Assembly (NCBI GenBank): GCA_013698525.1
Contig: JACCSM010000286.1
Span: 1-8,494 of the forward strand
Direction: 5' to 3'
From: Rubrobacteraceae bacterium
GTDB taxonomy: Bacteria > Actinomycetota > Rubrobacteria > Rubrobacterales > Rubrobacteraceae
DNA: 8,494 nucleotides
Each line of letters begins with the position of its first letter. Within the stretch, counting starts at the first letter, position 1. The notes below the pieces were generated by a model, which worked only from the letters and a program-made list of their open reading frames with translations, was not told where the DNA came from and searched no databases. Made by a program: the position numbers and the translations under genes. Below, one piece after another: positions 1 to 5,876 of this stretch.

Positions 1-379
1 GGTCAAGGCCTGCAACCAGGTAGTGGTGGCCCTCGTCATCGAGGCGGTCTCCGAGGCTCTGGTGCTGGGCTCCAAAGCCGGGGTCGCCCCCGAGGGGCTA
101 GTAGAGGTCCTCTCCGGAGGCCTCGCCGCCAGCCAGATACTTGAGGTAAAGGGCGAGAAGCTCCTGTCGCACGACTTCGCCCCTGGGGGCAAGGTCGAAT
201 ACCACCGCAAGGACCTGGGCATAGCGCTTGCGGCGGGCAGGGCGCACGGAACGGCGCTTCCGGTCACGGCGCTCGTGGACCAGATGTTCGGTGCCTTGGT
301 GGCCAAGGGGAGGGGCGGCTGGGACCATTCGGCCCTTATCACCCTGATCGAGGAGTGGTCCGGGGACGAGGCAAGGTAA
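1..379 (+). CDS. 3-hydroxyisobutyrate dehydrogenase / tartronate semialdehyde reductase family protein, C-terminal part (5'-truncated)
   Basis: Only the last 125 residues are in the window; the first full codon is at position 2 and the stop is TAA at 377-379. The visible part matches the all-helical C-terminal domain of NAD(P)-dependent beta-hydroxyacid dehydrogenases (GlxR/GarR/MmsB type), which oxidise 3-hydroxy acids or reduce tartronate semialdehyde in the cytoplasm. It opens with VKACNQ, the conserved K-x-x-N-Q segment whose lysine is the catalytic residue of the family, followed by the long helix ALVIEAVSEALVLGSKAG and later the KDLGIALAAGRAHGTALPV stretch typical of this domain. The family is usually about 290 residues, so the Rossmann domain lies left of the window. 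The exact substrate cannot be told from this part. It sits on the chromosomal side of the tRNA-His fragment and is probably a host gene. The family call is firm; the substrate is open. Confidence 0.9.
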   Translation, partial: VKACNQVVVALVIEAVSEALVLGSKAGVAPEGLVEVLSGGLAASQILEVKGEKLLSHDFAPGGKVEYHRKDLGIALAAGRAHGTALPVTALVDQMFGALVAKGRGGWDHSALITLIEEWSGDEAR

Positions 380-388
380 CCGCCGCTC

Positions 389-408
389 GCGGTTTTTCGC
401 GGAACCGC
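389..408. terminator. Possible hairpin between convergent genes
   Basis: A perfect 6-bp inverted repeat (GCGGTT at 389-394, AACCGC at 403-408, 8-base loop) lies in the 42-base gap between the dehydrogenase stop and the end of the convergent small gene. The position fits a bidirectional terminator, but there is no T tract after either arm, so it is only a candidate. Confidence 0.3.
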
Positions 409-421
409 AGGCTCATACAGG

Positions 422-657
422 CTATTGGTACCCGGCCCGAAGGTCCTCATAATCCCCGTAGTCGTCGGTGTGCACCTCTTGGCCCTGATCGTCGGTGCCT
501 CGGTAGACCGCCCTCTTGGTGAGCTCTCGCGAGATTGCTTGGCAACTCCTCTCATCAGTTGGCGCCGCTTTCCATCCATGATACGGAAGAAGTGCCAGCA
601 CTCGACGTTATCGACGCACATTCTGCTCCACGGGTGGTAGCGGCACGGACAGTACAC
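422..657 (-). pseudogene. Small Cys-rich protein gene, apparently frameshifted
   Basis: Two abutting minus-strand frames both look coding (third-position G/C roughly 75-80%). The first starts at GTG 655-657 and reads VYCPCRYHPWSRMCVDNVEC, then WHFFRIMDGKRRQLMRGVAKQ. It has four cysteines (C-x-C-x8-C-x5-C) that could bind a metal. Around positions 500-540 the coding signal passes to another frame, which reads SRELTKRAVYRGTDDQG and ends in DLRAGYQ with TAG at 422-424. The span of 236 bases is not a multiple of three, so one indel would restore a protein of about 78 residues. An AAGGA motif lies about 13 bases before the GTG, further than ideal. It is convergent with the dehydrogenase. I do not recognise the family. 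It is either a decayed gene, a sequencing error, or two unrelated frames. Confidence 0.4.
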
Positions 658-683
658 AGTCCTGGGTAAGGTTCCTTCTCGCG

Positions 684-705
684 GGTTGCAGTACGGTTGC
701 AGTAA
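684..705 (+). repeat. Tandem 11-bp direct repeat near the tRNA fragment
   Basis: GGTTGCAGTAC (684-694) is followed directly by GGTTGCAGTAA (695-705), a ten-of-eleven match. The 8-base core GGTTGCAG occurs again at 830-837 on the other side of the tRNA-His fragment. Short phased repeats flanking a tRNA attachment site are what integrase arm-binding sites look like, but the function is inferred. Confidence 0.5.
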
Positions 706-755
706 ACGGGGCCCGGCCCGGTAGTCGAAATCCGCGTTTTACCTGCAAAAGAGTA

Positions 756-802
756 GGTGACCGACGGGGCTCGAACCCGCGACCTTCGGAGCCACAATCC
801 GC
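756..802 (-). tRNA. tRNA-His 3' fragment (attachment-site remnant, not a functional tRNA)
   Basis: Read on the minus strand, this is the 3' part of a tRNA. There is an anticodon stem of four good pairs plus one G-A mismatch (798-802 with 786-790), loop TTGTGGC (797-791) with anticodon GTG, a 5-base variable loop (785-781), a T arm with stem GCGGG/CCCGT and loop TTCGAGC (780-764), the acceptor 3' strand CGGTCAC, and discriminator C (756). C at position 73 is the bacterial tRNA-His identity base, which supports the anticodon call. CCA is not encoded. The partner acceptor strand GTGACCG and a D arm are absent upstream (803-840), so this cannot fold as a whole tRNA. Displaced tRNA 3' ends are the standard product of element integration by tyrosine recombinases. 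On this orientation the host lies below 756 and the element above 802. Confidence 0.8.
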
Positions 803-902
803 CGACATCTGTTTCCAGGTGTTCCCTGAGGTTGCAGAATCGGTTTACCTAAGCGGATTTCTTTACTCGCGGTTGCCTGCCGTTTCTCCGTGTTGCGCGC
901 TG

Positions 903-925
903 AGTGGTGTCAGCAGTGGTGTCAG
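903..925 (+). repeat. Tandem 11-bp direct repeats at the element end (candidate integrase arm sites)
   Basis: AGTGGTGTCAG occurs perfectly at 903-913 and 915-925, a 12-base period, in the 135-base non-coding gap between the tRNA-His fragment and the c-di-GMP gene. An 8-base inverted copy of its core (CTGACACC) is at 955-962, inside the 3' end of that gene. The tandem arrangement about 100 bases inside an att core fits integrase or excisionase binding sites. Nothing else was seen in 803-937. Confidence 0.55.
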
Positions 926-937
926 AAGAAGTACGGT

Positions 938-3847
938 TTACCGTGACAGGAAGCCTGACACCTCTTCGAGAGGCAGCGGCTTCGCGAAGTGGTAGCCCTG
1001 GGCGAAGTCGCAGCCCATCTCCTTGAGCAGCGTCTCCTGCTCCTCGATCTCCACGCCCTCCCCCACGACCTCCATGCCGAGGATGTGGGCCAGGTCTACG
1101 ACCGTCTGCACTATGGCCGTGTCCTCCACCTCTACCCCGAGGCCCTTCGTGAACGACTTGTCTATCTTGAGGATGTCCGCGGGCAGCCGCTTCAGGTAGG
1201 ATAGCGAAGAATACCCGCTGCCGAAGTCGTCTAGCGAGATGCGTATCCCCAGGGCCCTGAGCCGGTCGAGGGCTGCCGTGTTGGCGTCCAGGGCGCTTAT
1301 GTAGACGGTCTCGGTTATGTCCATCCCCAACGAGGAGGCCGAGAGTCCGCTCTCTTTGAGAGCCCGCTCTATCACCTCGTGCAGATCGGGGCGCCTAAGC
1401 TGCCTGCCCGAGAGATTCACGGACATGGCCAGGGGCGGGGTACGGGGGATCTCCCTTTGCCACTCGACCGCCCGGCGGCAGGCTTCCTCAAGCACCAACT
1501 CGCCCATGGGCACCACCAAGCCGCTCTCCTCGGCCATGGGCACGAACTCGTCCGGGTCCAGCAGGCCCCGCTCCGGGTGCTCCCACCTTACGAGCGCCTC
1601 CATCCCCCACACCGAGCCGGTCTGGAGGTTGACTATAGGCTGGTAATGGACGACGAACTCGTTCTCTTCTATGGCCCTCCTGAAGTCGTTCTCAAGCTGC
1701 AGACGGGACACCGCCCGCCCGTGCATGGCCGAGTCGAACACCTTGTAGCCCAAGCCCTCGGCTTTGGCCCGGTACATAGCGGTGTCTGCCTCCCTTAGCA
1801 GTTCTTCGGAGCCCTTCATGCCATCGCTTCCAAGCCCCACCCCGATGCTCGCGGCCACGTACAGCTCCCGCCCCTCCAGGGAAAAGGGCTCTCGTAGCTC
1901 TTCGACGATCCGCTCGGCCACCCGCAGGGCGGCGTCGGATACCTCCACGTCCTCGATCAGCACGGTGAACTCGTCTCCGCCGAAACGGGCCAAAGTGTCC
2001 TCGGGCCTGAGGCAGCGTCCGAGACGCTTCGTCATCTCGACCAGCAGCCTGTCGCCCGTGTCGTGGCCGAGGGAGTCGTTTATGACCTTGAAGCCGTCGA
2101 GGTCCATGAACAGCACCCCAACCTTTCGCCCCCGTCGTCTCCTGATCCGCCTGAGGGCCTGCTCAAGGCGATCGACGAACAGCTGGCGGTTCGGGAGGCC
2201 GGTAAGGGAGTCGTGAAGCGCCTGGTGCTCCAGACGCTCTTCCAGTGCCCTGCGCTCGGTGATATCGTGGACGGTTCCGATCATCCTCAGGGGCTCTCCC
2301 CCCTCTCCCCGCACCACCTCGGCCCGGCGGTGGACCATCCGCACCTCCCCGTCGGGGCGCACGACCCGGTGCTCGACGTCGTAGGGCTTACTCTCGTTGA
2401 GAGCCCCGTCTATGGCCTTACCTACCATCTCCCTGTCGTCCGGGTGCACGACCGCCATGAAGCCTTCATAACTCGGTACGGACGACCCCGGCGCCAAACC
2501 GTAGATGCGGTAGACCTCGTCCGACCAGAATATCTCGTCGGTCCGCACGTCCCACTCCCACCCGCCCAGGTGCGCCAGCCGCTGCACCTCCGCCAACCTA
2601 ACCTCGCTCTTGCGCACGACCTCCTCGGCCTCCCTGCGCTCGGTGACGTCCCTGGAGATGGCGCATAACGTCATCCTGCCGCCGTAGGAGATTACAGAGG
2701 CGCTCGTGTCCACCAAGATCACCGAGTCGTCCTTCCGACGGTACCTCCTCTCGCCTATGTGGCGTCGCTTCTCCTTGAGGCTACGCCTAACGTGTCGGGC
2801 AATATCTTCGTCGTCGTGGTCGATAAAGTCATAGATGCGCATGCCGAGGAGTTCTTCTTCGGCGTAGCCCATGAGCCTCCTGAAGGCGGCGTTGGACTCC
2901 AGAACACGCTTGGTCTCGGCGTCGAACAGGTAGATGGCCTCCACGCTCTGCTCCATCACCGCCCGGTAGCGTTCCTCGCTCTCCTTGAGCGCCTCTTCCG
3001 CCTCCTTGTGCCCGGTCACGTCGTACAGAAGGCCCTCCAGTGCGACCACCCCGCCGTCCTCGCCGAAGACACCCCTGCCGAACTCGTGCACGTGCCTTAT
3101 CTGGCCGTCCCTGCGACGGATGGCGTACCTCAGCTCGAACCCCCGGCCCCCGGCGAGCGCCTCCTGGACCTCGTCCCACACCCTTCTCCGGTCCTCCTCC
3201 ACGATGAGGTCGCCTAACTGGACCTTCCCCCCGACGATCAGGTCCTCAGGCGGGTAGCCGGTCAGTTCCAGGGCGTAGTCGCTTGCGTACTCGTTCGGCC
3301 AACCCGGCTCGTTGAGGCAGCGGTAGGCGTATGCGTGGGCGTTAGAAACCACCGAGGAGAAGCGCCGCTCGCTCTCCCTGAGCGCCCTCTCGGCCTCCTT
3401 GCGCTCCGTTATGTCCCGGGCGTTGACCACCACACCCTCGACGTCCGGGGCGTCGGGCAGGTAGGTGCCCGCCCCCTCCATCCAACGCCAGGAGCCATCC
3501 TTGTGCCTAAAACGGTACTCGACGAGGCTCCCGCCTACGCTGTCGCCCAAAAGGGCCTTCTCGGCCCCCTCCAGCACGCGGGCCAGGTCGTCGGGATGGA
3601 CGTAATCGAAGACGTTCATGCCCACAGCCTCCTTAGGATCGTACCCGAGCGCCCGCCCGAAGGCGGGGCTGGCGTACCTGAGGGTGCCGTCGGGGTCGAC
3701 GACCTTCACGATCTCTGGGGAGTTCTCGAAGACCGAGCGCAGCCACCGGCCGGCCCCCTCTAGCGGCTCGTTCGCATGCGTGGGCTTCTCTGGCCCGCCG
3801 GGGGCACCGTGGTAGATGTCGTTTCGCTCGTGATCCGAGGGTTTCAC
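938..3847 (-). CDS. PAS(x4)-GGDEF-EAL c-di-GMP turnover protein
   Basis: A 969-residue cytoplasmic sensor enzyme for the second messenger c-di-GMP. Four PAS/PAC repeats are seen at about 35-155, 161-285, 293-408 and 418-533, each ending in a PAC-like helix such as DITERKEAERAL or DVTERREAEE. A GGDEF domain follows (about 540-705) with the active-site motif GGDEF at 623-627 and an RPED motif five residues before it, matching the RxxD product-inhibition site. The EAL domain (about 713-965) has EALVRW at 750-755, NLSGRQL, DITETV, DDFGSGYSSL, KIDKSF, GEGVE and QGYHFAKPLP, so both synthesis and hydrolysis centres look intact. No signal peptide or membrane segment is visible. The start is GTG at 3845-3847 with GGGAG two bases upstream (short spacing); no better in-frame start lies upstream. 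It stands alone on its strand just inside the putative att site, so it may be cargo. Which activity dominates, and what the PAS domains sense, cannot be told. Confidence 0.96.
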   Translation of the reverse strand: MKPSDHERNDIYHGAPGGPEKPTHANEPLEGAGRWLRSVFENSPEIVKVVDPDGTLRYASPAFGRALGYDPKEAVGMNVFDYVHPDDLARVLEGAEKALLGDSVGGSLVEYRFRHKDGSWRWMEGAGTYLPDAPDVEGVVVNARDITERKEAERALRESERRFSSVVSNAHAYAYRCLNEPGWPNEYASDYALELTGYPPEDLIVGGKVQLGDLIVEEDRRRVWDEVQEALAGGRGFELRYAIRRRDGQIRHVHEFGRGVFGEDGGVVALEGLLYDVTGHKEAEEALKESEERYRAVMEQSVEAIYLFDAETKRVLESNAAFRRLMGYAEEELLGMRIYDFIDHDDEDIARHVRRSLKEKRRHIGERRYRRKDDSVILVDTSASVISYGGRMTLCAISRDVTERREAEEVVRKSEVRLAEVQRLAHLGGWEWDVRTDEIFWSDEVYRIYGLAPGSSVPSYEGFMAVVHPDDREMVGKAIDGALNESKPYDVEHRVVRPDGEVRMVHRRAEVVRGEGGEPLRMIGTVHDITERRALEERLEHQALHDSLTGLPNRQLFVDRLEQALRRIRRRRGRKVGVLFMDLDGFKVINDSLGHDTGDRLLVEMTKRLGRCLRPEDTLARFGGDEFTVLIEDVEVSDAALRVAERIVEELREPFSLEGRELYVAASIGVGLGSDGMKGSEELLREADTAMYRAKAEGLGYKVFDSAMHGRAVSRLQLENDFRRAIEENEFVVHYQPIVNLQTGSVWGMEALVRWEHPERGLLDPDEFVPMAEESGLVVPMGELVLEEACRRAVEWQREIPRTPPLAMSVNLSGRQLRRPDLHEVIERALKESGLSASSLGMDITETVYISALDANTAALDRLRALGIRISLDDFGSGYSSLSYLKRLPADILKIDKSFTKGLGVEVEDTAIVQTVVDLAHILGMEVVGEGVEIEEQETLLKEMGCDFAQGYHFAKPLPLEEVSGFLSR

Positions 3848-3853
3848 GTCTCC

Positions 3854-3883
3854 CTTTCCGGTGGTGAGAATACCACCGGAAAG
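3854..3883. promoter_or_regulatory. 12-bp perfect dyad at the start of the GGDEF-EAL gene (operator or 5' UTR hairpin)
   Basis: CTTTCCGGTGGT (3854-3865) and its exact reverse complement ACCACCGGAAAG (3872-3883) are separated by 6 bases. It lies just upstream of the GTG start; on the mRNA the 3' arm ends in AAAG directly against the GGAG of the ribosome-binding site. It also follows the TATACT hexamer at 3885-3890 by one base, so a transcript starting about 7 bases after that hexamer would begin inside the dyad. That favours a repressor operator over a full mRNA hairpin. If transcription starts further upstream, the hairpin would partly bury the ribosome-binding site. Confidence 0.7.
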
Positions 3884-3884
3884 T

Positions 3885-3890
3885 AGTATA
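3885..3890 (-). promoter_or_regulatory. Candidate -10 hexamer TATACT for the GGDEF-EAL gene
   Basis: The minus strand reads TATACT, five of six to the consensus TATAAT, about 40 bases before the GTG start. No convincing -35 was found at 16-18 bases spacing (AGCTCA at 17), so it may depend on an activator or another sigma factor. Confidence 0.4.
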
Positions 3891-3911
3891 CAAGTTCGTC
3901 CTGGCGGTGAG

Positions 3912-4169
3912 CTACCCCCAAGGCCGCCCCGCAGTGACCCTTATATCCTCCTCGCGCGTCTCCGACGCTATCTCTCTGCCCCCTTCCTTTCCCTCCGGAT
4001 CGTCTTCACCGATCCTCTCCAGACAGTCCTCCATAAACTCCCTCAATGTACCAGAAGGCACTGAAGAGACGCTCACGGAAGATTCGCGCCTCTCCGTTTC
4101 GTTACCCTCTAAGCGTCGCGCGTGCCGCACGAACGCTTGAGGGTTCCCGACAGCCTCGCTTGTCAGCAT
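3912..4169 (-). CDS. Hypothetical protein, charged, doubtful
   Basis: An 85-codon frame from ATG 4167-4169 to TAG 3912-3914, on the same strand as and upstream of the c-di-GMP gene. The C-terminal half (TLREFMEDCLERIGEDD onward) is highly charged and has third-position G/C of about 70%, which is coding-like; the N-terminal half is less so. A purine-rich AAGGTGG directly abuts the ATG, which is too close for a normal ribosome-binding site. No domain is recognised. It could be the remnant of a longer gene whose 5' part is lost in the A/T-rich stretch upstream, or not a gene at all. Confidence 0.3.
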   Translation of the reverse strand: MLTSEAVGNPQAFVRHARRLEGNETERRESSVSVSSVPSGTLREFMEDCLERIGEDDPEGKEGGREIASETREEDIRVTAGRPWG

Positions 4170-4603
4170 CCACCTTCCCGAAGCAGTTGTCGAATCCCGG
4201 TAGCCAGGTCCCTATCTCACATGTTGTGGAGCAGTTTGATCGCTTCCGTGTTTCAGGATGTTCGGTCCATAGACGCACCTCACGAGGCCACGAACTATCC
4301 CGAAGTTAGGTTGTCATGAAAAGACCAAGAATGAGTTGTGGATGTTAACGTTGAATCGCTCAATGCAGCCTATCTAAAACGATTCGAGAGAGCCGACGAG
4401 CGGACTCTAGCTGCTGACCCGCTTATTACGAGTGACAGTAGAGCGTTGCTGGGCATTGCTCGCGGATGCAGATTCGCTTTACCTAAGGGCAGAACGCTCA
4501 ACACAAGTGGGCCAGACATGCCGGAAACCGTGGTTTCGTGCCCCTAAAAGTTCTTTCCCTCCGGCTCGCACGGCGCTCCGGCTGTAGCTAACTCGCAACG
4601 GTG
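4170..4603. other. Gene-poor, partly A/T-rich stretch
   Basis: No convincing gene is seen in these 434 bases. The plus-strand frame from GTG 4338 to TAA 4547 has third-position G/C below half, unlike neighbouring genes. Local G+C falls sharply: 24 of 60 bases at 4321-4380, against 39 of 60 at 2161-2220 inside the c-di-GMP gene. A 6-bp inverted repeat GAAACC-GT-GGTTTC sits at 4524-4537, and a direct repeat of CTCCGGCT at about 4559 and 4575. It may be decayed foreign DNA. Confidence 0.5.
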
Positions 4604-5515
4604 TTAAGTGCCGCCGGTTTTTCGCCGGGCGCGTTCGGCACGCCTGCCTGACTGATGATCGTACCTGTTGCGGCATTTACCGTTATTTCGGCAGAACTCA
4701 GTGTTCTTGTGAGCGTCGATGATCAGATCACCACATTGCTTGCATCGCGTGACCCTACCCTGAGCGCCTAACAATTGGAACAGATGCCAGAACATCGCCC
4801 CTGCAAGATTCGAGAATCCCCACCCAGTGTCCATCTGATTTAAATGGCGGGCATGAGGTTCGGGGATGGCGAACGGGAAGCACAGCTCATGGAACCAATG
4901 CGCCACAACGTAACCCAACCCGATGAGCGCGTGCTCTACGACGCCCATCTCGTACTCTTCGCCGTTTTCTCTACGGTACGATGCACCGTCGTCGTCTAGG
5001 TATGAGGCGATGTCGTCGGCCGACGCGAGGAAAAGTAGTACATCGGGACACTCCCTCAGAGCAGCATAAATAACGGCTTCCTCGTCGGAAAGAAGAGCTT
5101 CGAGCAACCGCACGAGTGGTGCCACATACTGCATGACCTCTACGTAGTTACGTAGAGTTTCTCCTTGACCTCCAGCCCACTGAAATTCTCCGGTGATGCC
5201 TAGCCCGTATCTGCCGACGAATCCCAAAATGGGCTCCTCGAACTCGCTCAACTTCGGCGGCTGCTCCTTGCACCGCTCCAAGGCCTTCCTGTACGCCTTG
5301 ACGAAGTCCGGGACGAGGTCCCGTTCTTCTGTGAGGTTGACCGTGCGCCACTTGCTCTACAGGCAAACGTCGTGCTTGGGGACTAGGTACCTTCCTTCGC
5401 CCCGGCCCTTTATCAGGTATCCCCCTTTGCAGACCCGCCATGCGTCTCCCTTTAGGGTTGGGACTAGCCTCCTCTTGAGCGCTTCTTCAAACTCACCGGC
5501 GATGTTTCGTTCCAT
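4604..5515 (-). pseudogene. Hypothetical protein with zinc-ribbon-like C-terminus, interrupted by in-frame TAG
   Basis: One frame of 304 codons runs from ATG 5513-5515 to TAA 4604-4606, broken only by TAG at 5357-5359 (codon 53). The first part reads MERNIAGEFEEALKRRL to KHDVCL; directly after the stop, in the same frame, coding sequence continues as SKWRTVNLTEERDLVPDFVK and runs 250 residues. A CAG-to-TAG change would explain this. The C-terminus has RCKQCGDLIIDAHKNTEFC then KCRNRYDHQSGRRAERARR: two CxxC/CxnC-like cysteine pairs followed by a basic tail, like the CGNR-type zinc fingers of putative DNA-binding proteins, though the CGNR signature is only loosely matched. The middle has helical and hydrophobic segments but no recognised domain. 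AAAGGTG lies a few bases before the ATG. The 3' part could be remade from TTG 5281 (AGGA five bases upstream), giving 225 residues. It is divergent from the HTH gene. The family is unassigned. Confidence 0.6.
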
Positions 5516-5625
5516 CCCACACCTTTTTTGTCCTCCAACGCGTTTCAACTCTATTTTCCGTGCAGGATAGCGCAACGACCGGCAGTATTGGGATCGTAGA
5601 GACAACGACGGGAAGCGGAGGCAAC
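5516..5625. promoter_or_regulatory. Divergent intergenic region
   Basis: These 110 bases separate the interrupted zinc-ribbon gene (minus) from the HTH gene (plus), so both promoters should lie here. Only weak boxes are seen. On the minus strand, TTGCGC is followed after 16 bases by TAGAGT. On the plus strand, TTTCAA is followed after 17 bases by GATAGC. A small HTH protein encoded next door would be a natural regulator, but no clear dyad operator was found. Confidence 0.3.
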
Positions 5626-5829
5626 GTGAACGAACGTCAGCCGGAAACGCCGGAACGGACGTGGTTGACCTATTCCGAGGCGGAAGGTCACACTGGCCTC
5701 GACCGGACAACACTGTGGCGCGCCGTGCGGCGTGGGGATCTCCGCGTTGGTGGCGTGGGGAGGGCTCCGAGGTTCTACGTAGGTGATCTCGACGCCTTCA
5801 TGCGTCGAGGATCGTCGGAGCAGGATTGA
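5626..5829 (+). CDS. Excisionase/MerR-type helix-turn-helix DNA-binding protein
   Basis: A 67-residue protein. I chose GTG 5626 because GGAGG (5617-5621) lies four bases upstream; an upstream GTG at 5560 would give 89 residues with no such site. Residues 13-58 form a winged HTH of the excisionase/MerR-like type: WLTYSEAEGHTGLDRTTLWR (helices 1 and 2), then VRRGDLRVGGVGRAPRF for the wing and YVGDLDAFMRR for the closing helix. Proteins like this bind DNA at attachment sites (Xis) or act as small repressors of mobile elements. It is the first gene of the plus-strand operon and divergent from the zinc-ribbon gene. Its position before a RepA-like gene is common in actinobacterial integrative elements. 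Whether it is Xis or a transcription regulator cannot be told. Confidence 0.8.
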   Translation: MNERQPETPERTWLTYSEAEGHTGLDRTTLWRAVRRGDLRVGGVGRAPRFYVGDLDAFMRRGSSEQD

Positions 5830-5837
5830 AGGAAACG

Positions 5838-5876
5838 ATGGCGGCCGTCCCAAGGGAATGCGAAGTGGTCCGGTGA
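5838..5876 (+). other. Possible 12-codon leader ORF coupled to the repA-like gene
   Basis: ATG 5838 has the best ribosome-binding site in this junction (GAAGGA ending four bases upstream) but opens only MAAVPRECEVVR before TGA at 5874-5876. Its stop overlaps GTG 5873 of the ATPase frame as GTGA. It may couple translation into the ATPase gene, or mark a one-base frameshift near the true start. Confidence 0.3.

Noticed and set aside
555..808. Minus-strand frames running through the tRNA-His fragment, including a GRGFEPRRSP-like string.
   Set aside because: That string is the familiar artificial translation of a tRNA T arm; the coding signal to the left lies in a different frame.
933..944. ACGGT-TT-ACCGT palindrome over the stop codon of the GGDEF-EAL gene as a terminator.
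   Set aside because: A two-base loop with five-base arms and no T tract is not a credible intrinsic terminator.
1317..3763. Several long plus-strand and minus-strand frames inside the GGDEF-EAL gene, up to about 200 codons.
   Set aside because: They are antisense or frame shadows of a high-GC gene whose own frame carries all the conserved motifs.
828..4490. Imperfect 29-base repeat, 828-856 versus 4462-4490, with identical core TTTACCTAAG (23 of 29 matches).
   Set aside because: By rough estimate a match of this quality between two places in 8.5 kb is not improbable by chance, and flanks do not align further. It is noted only because one copy lies near the att site.
4338..4547. Plus-strand frame of 69 codons in the gene-poor stretch.
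   Set aside because: Third-position G/C is below half, there is no ribosome-binding site, and no recognisable motif, in contrast to every accepted gene here.
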